Assembly: GCA_016806645.1 (NCBI GenBank)
Contig: JACSYO010002131.1
Coordinates: 348,001 to 412,000, forward strand
Source of the DNA: Ophiodon elongatus
Lineage: Eukaryota > Chordata > Actinopteri > Perciformes > Hexagrammidae
Direction of reading: 5' to 3'
DNA length: 64,000 nucleotides
The notes beneath the pieces were generated by a model. The model did not search any database and had not been told where the DNA came from. It was given only the letters and a program-made list of their open reading frames with translations. Positions 12,701 through 21,130 of this stretch are shown here, piece after piece; position 1 is the first letter of the stretch, and each line of letters begins with the position of its first letter. A program made the translations under genes and the position numbers.

Positions 12701-15700
12701 AGGACGGCTCGTTGGCACCTGCAGCTGAGAGGGTCAAACAAACACGTCATGCTCACCGTTAAAACCCCCCGATCCTTTGCACTAATGTGCAAATTTAAAT
12801 CCCTTTATGACAGGTTGCATCTTTTAATTCTGCTTATGAAATGTCCTCTCATGTTAAAGAGAAGATGCCTGCACGGGAGACTCGAATGGGGAGACTTTCT
12901 GCGTCACCCCTGTAACCGTACCAGGGTTCTGGAACGAGTGGCATACATTTGCACAGACTGAAACTTGAAAGAGAGCTGATAACTGGGGACATTTTTTTTT
13001 TTAATTTTTTTATTTCCAACCACTTTACATTAACGGTATGTAGACGTTAAATCTGTCCCTTTTTTCCCCTGGTACTTGGGTTGTCTCCAATTTCAGAAAT
13101 GTCCTTTAGATTGTGTTTCATATAAAATACTTAAAACCTGATTAAGGGGCCATGTTTATCAAAGTCTATATTTAAAGCCTGTTTTTAGTGAGTCATGACG
13201 ACGACTCTTATCTTATTTATTTACCAGACACAAATCAACATTTCAGTTCCCAACTCAGTGTAAATGTGCCAGAGTTCACTAAAGAGCTCAATTTTGTCTT
13301 CAGTCTCTTGTAAAACACTGTACTACACAATAAAATACATTAAATAAAGTACTAATACAAAAGTAGCAGGTATGTTAAAAACAACAGGAGTATGATAACT
13401 TGTGATTTCAGGTTTGTTTTCCCTCTTAAGCCATCTCTTTGAGGTAATTAGTGCTCTCTCTCTCCTGAACCAATAGGAAGACTGCTCCAGTCGTGGGTGC
13501 TTCTGATTTACAAGACTGTTGTCCAGACTGCCACCGGTCACCCACCTGATTAGAGTCTGAAACCCGACCCTGTTCCAGAGACTCCGAAGATGCCGCTTTA
13601 GAGACCTGCGTGAGAAAACCAGCTGAGTGGACGCCTTATCCTCTGACACAGAACAGAACCGTTACCATCGTGACCACTACCACGGCGACGGGCGCACGGC
13701 GCCGTCTGCTACCTGGGAGGTCGACTTGAATGGGTTGACCTTCTGCATGACCCCTCTCAGCACACCAGGGCTCTGAAAACACAAGTTTCACAAGTGGATG
13801 CGGTCAGTTCATTTCCCTTGTCGCCGCGTTAAAGGAAGTTACCGCTGGTAGTAATCACCTCGTGTGATAAGAAAAGAAAAGGGAATGCTGGGTTATGCAT
13901 TTCAGAAACATTTATTATGCTTGTTGAAATTCTCTTTACATCCCAATATCGCTGACATACAGTCGGGGCCATAAGTATTTGGACTGTGACAACATTTTTC
14001 TAATTTTGCCTATTTACACGACTGCAATGGATTTTTAAATAAAGCAGTCAATATGTGGTTGAAGTGTAAACTTTCAGCTTTATTTCAATGGATCTAACAA
14101 AAATATGGCATTAACTGTTTCGGAATTACATTTTTACACAGTCCCCCATATTGTCAGAGGTTCAGAAGTAATTGGACAAACTAACATAATAGTGAATATA
14201 ATGGTCATTTTTAATACTTGGAGGAAAATCCTTTGCAGTCAATGACTGCCTGAAGTTTTACACCCATAGTCATCACCGAACGCTGAGTTTCCTCCCTTGA
14301 GATGCTTCGCCAGGCCTTTACTGCTGCCTCCTTCAGCTGCTGCTTGTTTGTGGGTCTTTCTACCTTCAGTTTTATCTGAAGTAAATGAAAAGCATGCTCC
14401 CTTGGGTTGAGATCAGGTGACTGACGTGTCCATTGAAGAATATTCCATTTATTTGCCTTGAGAAGCTCTTGGGCTGTGTTTACAGTATGTTTATGGTCAT
14501 TATCCATCTGCACTGTGAAGCGCCGTCCAATCAGTTTTGCAGCATTTAGCTGAATGTGAGTAGATAGTTTAGCCCCAAACACCTCAAAACTCATCCTGCT
14601 ACTTCTATCAGCTGTGACATCATCAATGAACACCATGTGACCCAGGTCCATTGGCAGCCATACAAGCCCACAGCACTGCCTCCACCATGTTAACCAGAGG
14701 ATGTGGTTTGCTTCGGATCAGGAGCCGTTCATTTCCTTCTCCACACTCTTCTCTTCCCATCATTCTGGAACAAGTTCATCTTGGTTTCATCTTCCAAAGA
14801 AACTTTATCTAAAACTGATCAGGCTTATTCAGATGTTTTTTGGCAAAATCTGGCCTTCCTGTTCTTCAGTGTTCCCGGTGGTTTGCACCTTGTCGTAAAC
14901 CTTCTGTATTCAGACTCATGAAGGCATCTCTTGATTGTAGACTTTGACAAAGCCACGCCTCCCTCCTCCAGAGTATTCTTGACCTCAGTATTCATGTTAT
15001 GAAGGGGTTTTCTTCACCAAGGAAAGAATTCTGCTACGTCTACTTTACATGTATTCTGGGCCTTTTGGTGTTGGTGAGCCTGCCAGTACATTCCTTATTT
15101 TTAGGAATGTTCCAAACTGTTGATTTGGTTAATCCTAATGTTTCTGCTGTCTGGCTGATAGCTTTGTGTGGTCTGCCAGCCCGTTAATGGCCTCCTTCAC
15201 TTGCATTGACACCTCTTTGGTCCTCAGGCTGAGAGTTCCCTGGACCAGCTACCAAATGCAAATTTTGAATCATCTCCAGACCATTTATAAGACAATTGTC
15301 CAATTACTTTTGAGCCTCTGAGAATGTGGGGGACTGTGTAAAAATGGTTGTAATTCCTAAACGGTTAATGCGATAGTTTTGTTATATCTATTGAATTAAA
15401 GCTGAAAGTCTACACTTCAACCACATATTGACCGCGTCAACAAATCTGTGTAAAGTTGTGTGAAGAGGAAAATAAGAAAAATTGTGTCACATTCCAAATA
15501 CTTATGGCCCTGACTGTAATTAGATCAAATGCTCCAACAAGAAAAAGTCTGGCATCTGCGGCTGTTTGTTGTTTATGTTCATCATAATCATTTTGGGGGC
15601 GTGGCTTTGGAGGGAGGCCTGAAGCGACGCGCTGTCCGTGTTGCAGACTTGGGGACTCTCTTTGCTAGATTGAAGAACTTTTGAAGATTTTAAATGGTGG

Positions 15701-18700
15701 TTCCTACTTTATAATTCACAGTTTGTACACCTGAACCGCCGAACTTGTGATTAGTACACGACCTGCTGAGCCCCCTATATAAAATAAGTTATATTTTGAG
15801 TTCTTCTCACCTGTGTGGAGTCGGCTCCCTGTTCCAGGGACTCGGAGGAAGCAGCTTTGCTGACCGTGGGGGGGGCCTGAACAAAGAACAAAGGTGTATT
15901 CATATTTCACATTTTGTTGTCAAACCTGTATCAGTGACAGTTTAATCTTTTACCGGCGAGGAAGACTTGAATGGGTTGACCTTCTGCATGACCCCTCTCA
16001 GCACACCAGGGCTCTAAAATACAAGTTTCACAAGTGGATGCGGTCAGTTCATTTCCCTTGTCGCCGCGTTAAAGGAAGTTACCGCTGGTAGTAGATTACC
16101 TCGTGTGATAAGAAAAGAAAAGGGAAAAAAAAAATGTGGCTTAAAGCTATGCTGGGTTATGTATTTCAAAAACATTTGTTATGTTTGTTGAAATTCTCTT
16201 TACATCCCGACTTCGCTGACATACAGTCGGGGCCATAAGTATTTGGACGGTGACACAATTTTTCTAATTTTGCCTATTTACACGACTGCAATGGATTTTA
16301 AATAAAGCAGTCAATATGTGGTTGAAGTGTAAACTTTCAGCTTTATTTCAATGGATATAACAAAACTATCGCATTAACCGTTTAGGAATTACAACCATTT
16401 TTACACAGTCCCCCACATTGTCAGAGATTCAGAAGTAATTGGACAAACTAACATAATAGAGGAAAATCCTCCATAGTTATCACCAAATGCTGAGTTTCCT
16501 CCCTTGAGATGCTCCACCAGGCTTTTACTGCAGCCTCCTTCAGCTGCTGCTTGTTTGTGGGTCTTTCTGCCTTCAGTTTTATCTGAACTATATCACCAGA
16601 GGACCATAATCCCTTACAAGGGCTGGGTAAATAAATTGAACAAATCAACAACTGGATGTGCCAGAATTTCCTTCAATTAAATAAAGATAAAACAGAAGTA
16701 ATTGTTTTTGGTAGCAAGGATGAACGATTGAAAGTCAGCGCTCAGCTTCAATCACTGATGTTAAAAACCACAAACCAAGCCAGAAACCTAGGTGTAGTTA
16801 TGGATTCAGACCTCAACCTGAACAGCCATATCAAGACAATTACAAAATCAGCCTACTATCACCTGAAGAATATAGCAAGGATTAGAGGACTTATGTCTCA
16901 ACAGGATTTGGAAAAACTTGTCCACGCTTTTATCTTCAGTAGACTGGACTACTGTAACGGTGTGTTTACAGGTCTCTGTAAAGAGTCAGTCAGAAAGCTG
17001 CAGCTCGAGTCCTCACTAAGACCAAGAAAGTGGATCACATCACTCCAGTTCTGAGGTCTTTGCACTGGCTTCCTGTCCAACAGAGACTTGACTTTAAAAT
17101 CCTGCTGTTGGTTTATAAAGCACTGAATGGTTTAGGGCCTAAATATATTTCTGATATGCTGCTACCTTATGAACCATCCCGACCCCTGAGGTCATCTGGG
17201 ACGGGTCTACTTTCTGTTCCAAGAGTCAGAACTAAACATGGAGAAGCAGCGTTCATTTTTTCTGCTCCACATATCTGGAACAAAGTCCCTGAAAGCTGCA
17301 GGTCTGCTGAGGCCCTCAGAGACCCTCAGAGACCATCAGATACCCTCAGAGACCCTCAAAGACCATCAGATACCCTCAAAGATCATCAGATACCCTCAGA
17401 GACCCTCAAAGATCATCAGATACCCTCAGAGACCATCAGAGACCCTCAGAGACCCTACACTCCTAAATCCAGATTGAAGACTCTTCTGTTTGCTGTTGCC
17501 TTTAATTGAACCAGATTCAAGGATCTTAATCAATTTCTGCATTTCACTACTGTATTTTATTAAACTGCACTGCAAATGTATTCTATTTTTTTTTTAGCTT
17601 TTTAATGTTTTACTGACTAACTGAAAGTCTACACTTCAACCACATATTGACCGCGTCATTTCAAATCCGTGTAAAGTTGTGTGAAGAGGAAAATAAGAAA
17701 AATTGTGTCACATTCCAAATACTTATGGCCCTGACTAACTAGATCAAATGCTCCAACAAGAAAAAGTCTGGCATCTGCGGCTGTTTGTTGTTTAGGTTCA
17801 TCATAATCATTTTGGGGGCGTGGCTTTGGAGGGAGGCCTGAAGCGACGCGCTGTCCGTGTTGCAGACTTGGGGACTCTCTTTGCTAGATTGAGGAACTTT
17901 TGAAGAGAGGGCCAGATTTTAAATGGTGGTTCCTACTTTATAATTCACAGTTTGTACACCTGAACCGCCGAACTTGTGATTAGTACACGACCTGCTGAGC
18001 CCCGTATATAAAATAAGTTATATTTTGAGCTCTTCTCACCTGTGTGGAGTCGGCTCCCTGTTCCAGGGACTCGGAGGAAGCAGCTTTGCTGACCGTGGGG
18101 GGGGCCTGAACAAAGAACAAAGGTGTATTCATATTTCACATTTTGTTGTCAAACCTGTATCAGTGACAGTTTAATCTTTTACCGGCGAAGAAGACTTGAA
18201 TGGGTTGACCTTCTGCATGACCCCTCTCAGCACACCAGGGCTCTGAAATACAAGTTTCAAATAGTCCATTAATTAATGCACTCAACTCACGGTTGCCTCG
18301 TAACCGTTCGATAAGAAAAAACATTCGTTCTGTGGTTCAGCTGGAATCACTTAAATCCCAATCTATAGCCGTCACTCTGGATTAAATCCAGATGAGATTC
18401 AAGACACTTTCATTGAACTCTAAACCACAAACTGTTTACGTGTCTCTGTCGGCCGGATCACAAATCTGATTGCGACCCATCTTTGCAAATCAGGGTCACA
18501 CCTCCTCCAGTCCAGAAGGAGGCGGTAACGCACCTGAAGCTGGTTCGGAAACCGGCAAAAAAAACAAAACGGAACAACGTCTGACCTTTGACAATTTAGC
18601 CAAAGTTAGCTTAACACACACATGAATGGTGCATTTATGAACGAAGAGGCGACGAAAAATTTAAATATAAGTTATATTTTTAGACTGTAAGCGGCTAAAT

Positions 18701-19746
18701 GACAAAAAGAAAACACGACTAAATACACAATCTGAACACTCCATGTTTGTCACAATGAGTCTGACTTACTTCCTAAACTAGGATTACAGCCTCGCTGCTG
18801 TGCGCCTCTGCCAACCCGTCATGTTGCAGTCTACATCCACATCTGTGGGAAAAAACGTCATCCCTTCATCGTTTCATCCCTTTTTTACGCATTTGTGTTA
18901 AACTGACATAATCAACAAATTCATTCTTGAGTTACGGCCCAAAAATGTGTGTCCTGCGAGGTCACAGTGACCTTTGACCTCCTATATTTGAATCAGCTCG
19001 ACCTTGACAGCGAGGGGACGTTTGTGCCAAGTTTGAAAAAAATTAATCCGCTCCAGGCGTTCCAGAGATATCCCGAGAATGAGAAGTCGTCCACAGAGGC
19101 ATAAAAACAATTTCACCCCATCATAAAAGACAAAAAAAATACATCTCACTGTCAAAATTTCATATTTTGAGCTCTTCTCACCTGTGTGGTTCCTGCTCCC
19201 TGTTCTAGTGACTCGCAGGAAGCAGCATTGCCGACTATGGAGGGAGCCTGAAAAAAAAAATAATATATATATATATAATTTTTACATTAACTAATCAAAG
19301 TTATAACAATTCCTTCTTGATGATGTCATGTCTTACCTGTAAGGTGGACTTGAATGGGTTGACCTTGTGCATAACTCCCATCACCCCCGTTCTCTGATGT
19401 TTACACACACACACAGAATAATTATGACAAAATAAACATCAAAGGATCAGGAAGCAGAACAAATAGGCCAGGTCTCGTGGTTCAAAGCGGCTCACCTTGG
19501 TCTTTGGGTTGAGCTCACACGGCACCTCACTGTTGGCGGTCGCTCCTGCATCCTGCCTGTTGGGGCTTTGCTCGATGGGGTGGTCTAGTTCCTGGCGATG
19601 GAATTAAGGACTCAGTTAATTAATGGAAGGAACACATGTAAGCAAACTTAACAACCCCACCACACTCTCCATACCTCCTTTGTGGGTCTCGGCGGAACCA
19701 CTGGAGTCGGGGTCGTCGGTCCTTTCTCTCTTCTGAACATATTCAT
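5171..19746 (-). CDS. Gene A: NPF-repeat protein with C-terminal apolipoprotein L (APOL) domain, 25 predicted coding exons, about 759 aa
   Basis: Exons 5' to 3' are 19746-19675, 19591-19496, 19393-19337, 19247-19182, 18242-18183, 18105-18040, 16013-15954, 15876-15811, 13772-13713, 13605-13546, 12928-12869, 12718-12647, 12520-12458, 12312-12238, 11015-10956, 10781-10728, 10408-10337, 9921-9886, 9408-9376, 9053-9021, 7341-7264, 7139-7100, 7002-6957, 6585-6171 and 5650-5171. The total is 2280 nt, divisible by three with no stop. Nearly all upstream exons are 33-96 nt and phase 0. Seven share a consensus PGVxxGVMxKVNPFKS, so the N-terminus is a string of NPF peptides, which in other proteins bind EH domains (EHD and EPS15 families). 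The last two exons carry the APOL domain: a glycine/alanine-rich hydrophobic hairpin, then a segment with LDLFFLAKDATELKKGAKTE that closely resembles vertebrate APOLs. The start is the ATG at 19746; a CAG acceptor one base before it implies an upstream non-coding exon. Exons at 9886 and 9021 are the least certain. An endocytic, membrane-associated role is inferred. Confidence 0.82.
6171..6585 (-). CDS. Gene A APOL-domain exon, N-terminal half
   Basis: This 415-nt exon encodes a helix (EEAADRVFMAARLFVRFF), then LADSADIFHKKTVKASVGGG, then a long glycine/alanine/threonine hydrophobic hairpin with TGLILAPFTAGTSLIVTAVG. The pattern IFHKK, GG, hydrophobic loop, LAPFT is the core signature of APOL proteins, where it forms a membrane-inserting helical hairpin. 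It ends CLEFLQ in phase 0. Confidence 0.93.
6957..7139 (-). CDS. Gene A two small exons with W-rich motif leading into the APOL domain (7139-7100 and 7002-6957)
   Basis: The first exon (40 nt) encodes DEEGLLGWWRSVD and ends in phase 1. The second (46 nt) completes G and reads WDQWNEDKQGDEPE. Gene B has exons of the same position and phase (24426, also 40 nt, with MEWWNTVE; then 23803 with WDEVPSDDEDK). This shared 40-nt WW exon supports common descent of the two gene ends. Confidence 0.85.
7264..7341 (-). CDS. Gene A exon before the APOL block
   Basis: This 78-nt phase-0 exon encodes EVVEVQTLEMAEVPEHSEGT and then FLDPLD. It has a TTTTTAG acceptor and GTAAGC donor. The composition is acidic. 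Confidence 0.78.
8040..8660. repeat. Degenerate satellite-like array
   Basis: Many imperfect copies of an AT-rich unit, around AAAAAGTCATAGTATAGTAT with TGTCGAA variants, are spaced 20-45 bp apart. It lies within a gene A intron and has no coding frame. Confidence 0.7.
9021..9053 (-). CDS. Gene A possible short exon
   Basis: 33 nt in phase 0 (YGAGNKTVLIK) before a strong GTGAGG donor. The acceptor CGCAG has a poor pyrimidine tract. Confidence 0.35.
9376..9408 (-). CDS. Gene A short Ser/Pro exon
   Basis: A CCACAG acceptor and a strong GTGAGT donor enclose 33 nt in phase 0 encoding DSSSDTQAPPQ. Confidence 0.65.
9737..9795. repeat. (AAT)n microsatellite
   Basis: About 19 perfect AAT triplets, followed by an A-run, in a gene A intron. 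Confidence 0.97.
9886..9921 (-). CDS. Gene A possible short exon
   Basis: A CCACAG acceptor and GTGAAA donor enclose 36 nt in phase 0 encoding TVWYADANAGLE. The donor is ordinary and there is no family evidence, so this may be a chance match. Confidence 0.4.
10337..10408 (-). CDS. Gene A acidic/serine linker exon
   Basis: This 72-nt phase-0 exon begins ESQLILREDLSSSDSADDSA and ends IERH, with a CCAG acceptor and GTAAGC donor. Asp/Ser-rich, disordered in character. Confidence 0.72.
10728..10781 (-). CDS. Gene A acidic/serine linker exon
   Basis: This 54-nt phase-0 exon encodes KPDEECDTDSAASSFMTQ, with a GCAG acceptor and GTACGA donor. Confidence 0.75.
10956..11015 (-). CDS. Gene A NPF exon 6
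   Basis: This 60-nt phase-0 exon encodes SPGMFTGMMQKVNPFRSHTQ. It has a TTCAG acceptor and GTAGTG donor. NPF is intact. Confidence 0.84.
12238..12312 (-). CDS. Gene A linker exon
   Basis: This 75-nt phase-0 exon begins DTKPLLGDLSSSSGS and ends DVPEK. It lies after a strong polypyrimidine tract (T-run then CCCCCAG). Confidence 0.78.
12458..12520 (-). CDS. Gene A NPF exon 5
   Basis: This 63-nt phase-0 exon encodes NPGMIAGVMHKVNPFKSPQP and then K. It has an AG acceptor after ATCAAG and a GTACCA donor. Confidence 0.83.
12647..12718 (-). CDS. Gene A linker exon
   Basis: This 72-nt phase-0 exon encodes VPTSRPQKDSAAPPETGRGR and then QGKQ. It has a CTGCAG acceptor and GTAAGC donor. It occupies the partner position between two NPF exons but is not obviously homologous to the S/E-rich modules. 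Confidence 0.75.
12869..12928 (-). CDS. Gene A degenerate NPF exon (SPF) with a GC donor
   Basis: This 60-nt phase-0 segment encodes NPGTVTGVTQKVSPFESPVQ. The key Asn of NPF is Ser and the following Lys is Glu. It is followed by GCATCT rather than GT, so it is either a GC-AG intron or a decaying exon that is skipped. Skipping would keep the frame. Confidence 0.55.
13546..13605 (-). CDS. Gene A partner exon (diverged copy)
   Basis: This 60-nt exon encodes VSKAASSESLEQGRVSDSNQ and is homologous to the 66-nt partner exons but has lost the first two codons (AP). The donor is GTGGGT. Confidence 0.8.
13713..13772 (-). CDS. Gene A NPF exon 4 (left end of the tandem duplication)
   Basis: This 60-nt exon encodes SPGVLRGVMQKVNPFKSTSQ. 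Its first part matches 15954 and 18183, but the last residues (STSQ against SSSP) and the following intron differ. This places a recombination breakpoint inside the exon. Confidence 0.87.
13960..15516 (-). mobile_element. Tc1/mariner element, copy 1, 1557 bp with terminal inverted repeats and TA target sites
   Basis: The left end is TA followed by CAGTCGGGGCCATAAGTATT and the right end is its near-perfect complement before TA (15517-15518). The transposase lies on the minus strand. At 14651-14211 the C-terminal DDE part is open, including MDNDHKHT (second Asp) and QSPDLNPREHAF (Glu). The N-terminal part (14700-15330) is broken into frames, so the element is not active as it stands. It sits in a gene A intron. 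Confidence 0.92.
15811..15876 (-). CDS. Gene A partner exon (duplicated copy 1)
   Basis: This is a 66-nt phase-0 S/E-rich module, the same as 18040. The proline codons come from a G-run on the plus strand (GGGGGGG), a likely site of length change. Confidence 0.86.
15954..16013 (-). CDS. Gene A NPF exon 3 (middle duplicated copy)
   Basis: This 60-nt exon encodes the same NPF peptide as 18183. Its acceptor is TTTTAG instead of the TTTCAG of the sister copy, still a legal AG. Confidence 0.87.
16600..17620 (+). pseudogene. CR1/L2-type LINE reverse-transcriptase C-terminal fragment
   Basis: Plus-strand frames read LNKDKTEVIVFGSKDERLKV, then NLGVVMDSDLNLNSHIKTIT, FIFSRLDYCNGVFTGL and, after a frame shift near 17030, LHWLPVQQRLDFKILLLVYK. 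These are the conserved C-terminal motifs of CR1/L2/Rex-type elements in fish. It is truncated at the 5' end, frameshifted, and carries an internal short repeat at 17318-17456. Confidence 0.85.
17318..17456. repeat. Short tandem repeat inside the LINE fragment
   Basis: Variants of GAGACCCTCAGAGACCATCA and GATACCCTCA alternate more than eight times without breaking the frame. Confidence 0.85.
18040..18105 (-). CDS. Gene A partner exon (duplicated copy 2)
   Basis: This 66-nt exon encodes APPTVSKAASSESLEQGADS and then TQ. It has a TCAG acceptor and GTGAG donor and is identical in sequence to the exon at 15811. Confidence 0.88.
18183..18242 (-). CDS. Gene A NPF exon 2 (right end of the tandem duplication)
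   Basis: This 60-nt phase-0 exon encodes SPGVLRGVMQKVNPFKSSSP. It differs by a single base from the exon at 15954 (a silent change near its 3' end), consistent with recent duplication. Confidence 0.88.
18795..19110. repeat. Dispersed repeat copy 1 (related to 54385-54700)
   Basis: Shares with the second site, in the same order and orientation, a GTTGCAGTTTACATCCAC-like segment, CATCGTTTCATCC, GGTCACAGTGACCTTTGAC and a GAGATNNCCGAGAATGAGA-like end. It is likely an old interspersed repeat. Confidence 0.7.
19182..19247 (-). CDS. Gene A partner exon (S/E-rich module)
   Basis: This 66-nt phase-0 exon reads APSIVGNAASCESLEQGAGT and then TQ. It pairs with the NPF exons and is homologous to the exons at 18040, 15811 and 13546. 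Confidence 0.85.
19337..19393 (-). CDS. Gene A NPF exon 1
   Basis: This 57-nt phase-0 exon encodes RTGVMGVMHKVNPFKSTLQ, an NPF peptide in the shared consensus. The donor is GTAAG. It is one codon shorter at the front than its sister exons because the SP pair is replaced by R. Confidence 0.85.
19496..19591 (-). CDS. Gene A exon 2, acidic/polar linker
   Basis: This is a 96-nt phase-0 exon with a CCAG acceptor and GTGAG donor. It encodes ELDHPIEQSPNRQD and then PCELNPKTK. It contains no NPF motif. Confidence 0.75.
19675..19746 (-). CDS. Gene A first coding exon
   Basis: It encodes 24 residues starting MNMFRREKG and then proline/threonine-rich sequence ending PRPTKE, followed by a GTATGG donor. 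The splice acceptor (TTACAG) lies one base before the ATG, so the 5'UTR must come from an exon further right, probably in the 20.1-20.8 kb region. No signal peptide is visible. Confidence 0.7.
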
Positions 19747-19749
19747 GCT

Positions 19750-20282
19750 GTAACACATTGTGTTTTTAAATACTAAGAAGTGATGAGGCAAATAAAATAA
19801 AAACATGGCACCCAACCTATTACAAACTGACAGCCACATATCCCATGCTGTTTTTTTTTTTTTTTTTAGCACAATAGTACTATTGTGAAAAGAACAGCAT
19901 TTAAATCAGCTGCCAAGGTCAATACGGTCCTTCTGTTCTGGATAAATCCCTAAAACCAAATTCCATTCAAATATTGACCAATATATGGCGCCATGTTTAT
20001 CTGGTAAACTTGCAAAACTCGTTCAGTAGGAGTTGAGTGCTTTTGTAAAAACGTAGGTTTTACTGACTGAATCGGTTCCATCATACCACACAGAGCGCAT
20101 TCTTTTAGGAGTACTCCGCTTTATTTAACAGTGAGGTCACAGCTGAAAACGCCTGCTGGAATCTGAGCAAACTATTTAGAAGAGTTACGGACTGGTACAC
20201 GTGATGCTTTGGTAAACAGAGGTGTAAACAAATAAGGCAGACAACCTTTAAATTGCCGGAACTTTGAGTTTGGCTTGTGGCG

Positions 20283-20323
<41 letters not shown>

Positions 20324-21130
20324 GCGCGCACGCGCACACACGGAGAGGAGCGTCAACGCATTTCCATACCGTATCGGGACAGCGGAATGTTTGACAACAC
20401 AAAACGCCAGCAACAACACAATGAAACGAGCAGGTTGCCTACCTGAATGGCAAATGAAACGTCGCGTTGCAAAGCAACGACACGAACGCGAAACGACTTT
20501 TAAAATCTGTAGGCAACAAACACGGTCCTTCGCTTCCCCTTCAATCACGCAGAGACGGCAAACCGGTTTTTGGTAACAAAAAGAAAGAAACGAAACCCGG
20601 AGGCGGACCTCCTCCCCACCACCAGGAGCGTTGGGTTACTGAGGATAACTTTTCATGTCCTGGTTTCATGGAAAGTTTCGGTTAATAAAAGGCGAACAAT
20701 GGATGGCGTGGCTAAAAGGCCGATGCGCCACGGAAAAGTTGTGGACAGTTTGAGAGAGAGCGCAAGTCCATGACAGTCAGCTGTGCTACCTGTAAGGGGG
20801 GCGTGGCCTCTTTCCTCCCGGACCTCAGGGTAAAAAAAAAAAAAATCTAATTTTAAAGGAAATTGATCCACTCAAAGAGGGAAATGAAAACCCCATAAAC
20901 AGATTTATATCAAAACAATGCTGTGAATTCAGTCCTATTTAAGTTCCGATGTTATGCATTCAGCAGCAATTATATTACATAATCAAATATTCAGAAGCTT
21001 ATATGAGTCACATTATTACAGCTGCTTTCATAGAAGAGACTTTAAAATTCCTTGGATGTGTATACATCTTGGAATAGTTTATATTTTAAGGTAAGCAATA
21101 CATACCAAGATGTAAACAATCTCTCTTTGG
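19750..21130. promoter_or_regulatory. Presumed 5' region of gene A (upstream exon and promoter not resolved)
   Basis: The first coding exon needs a 5'UTR exon from this side. The 20.4-20.8 kb part is richer in CG dinucleotides than its surroundings and carries several GAAAC half-sites (for example GAAACGAAAC near 20590 and AGTTTCGGTT near 20680), none a perfect ISRE. A CT/CA/CG microsatellite lies at 20281-20343. No coding exon is seen. Confidence 0.35.
20281..20343. repeat. Compound (CT)n(CA)n(CG) microsatellite
   Basis: Perfect CT units, then CA units, then a short GC-rich alternation. Confidence 0.95.

Larger units (their letters stand above)
16224..17736. mobile_element. Tc1/mariner element, copy 2, with its centre replaced by a LINE fragment
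   Basis: The ends match copy 1, including the left TIR at 16224 and the right TIR near 17712-17736, and about 360 bp of left arm is kept with the transposase tail (KVERPTNKQQ-like, KAERPTNKQQLKEAAVKAWW). From about 16590 to 17625 the Tc1 sequence is absent and a plus-strand LINE piece is present. The terminal base pattern after CTGACT is damaged. Confidence 0.85.
13713..18242. repeat. Tandem duplication, unit about 2.23 kb, inside gene A
   Basis: Unit 1 (13713-15953) and unit 2 (15954-18182) share the NPF exon, its flank (caagtggatgcggtcagttc), a Tc1 element at the same place, the segment after it (gatcaaatgctccaacaaga) and the S/E-rich exon. A third NPF exon (18183-18242) closes the array. 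Homology between units starts inside the NPF exon and stops about 10 bp after its other edge. Confidence 0.93.

Noticed and set aside
14211..14651. Active Tc1 transposase gene
   Set aside because: Only the C-terminal DDE part is open; the N-terminal DNA-binding part is in broken frames, so the copy is defective.
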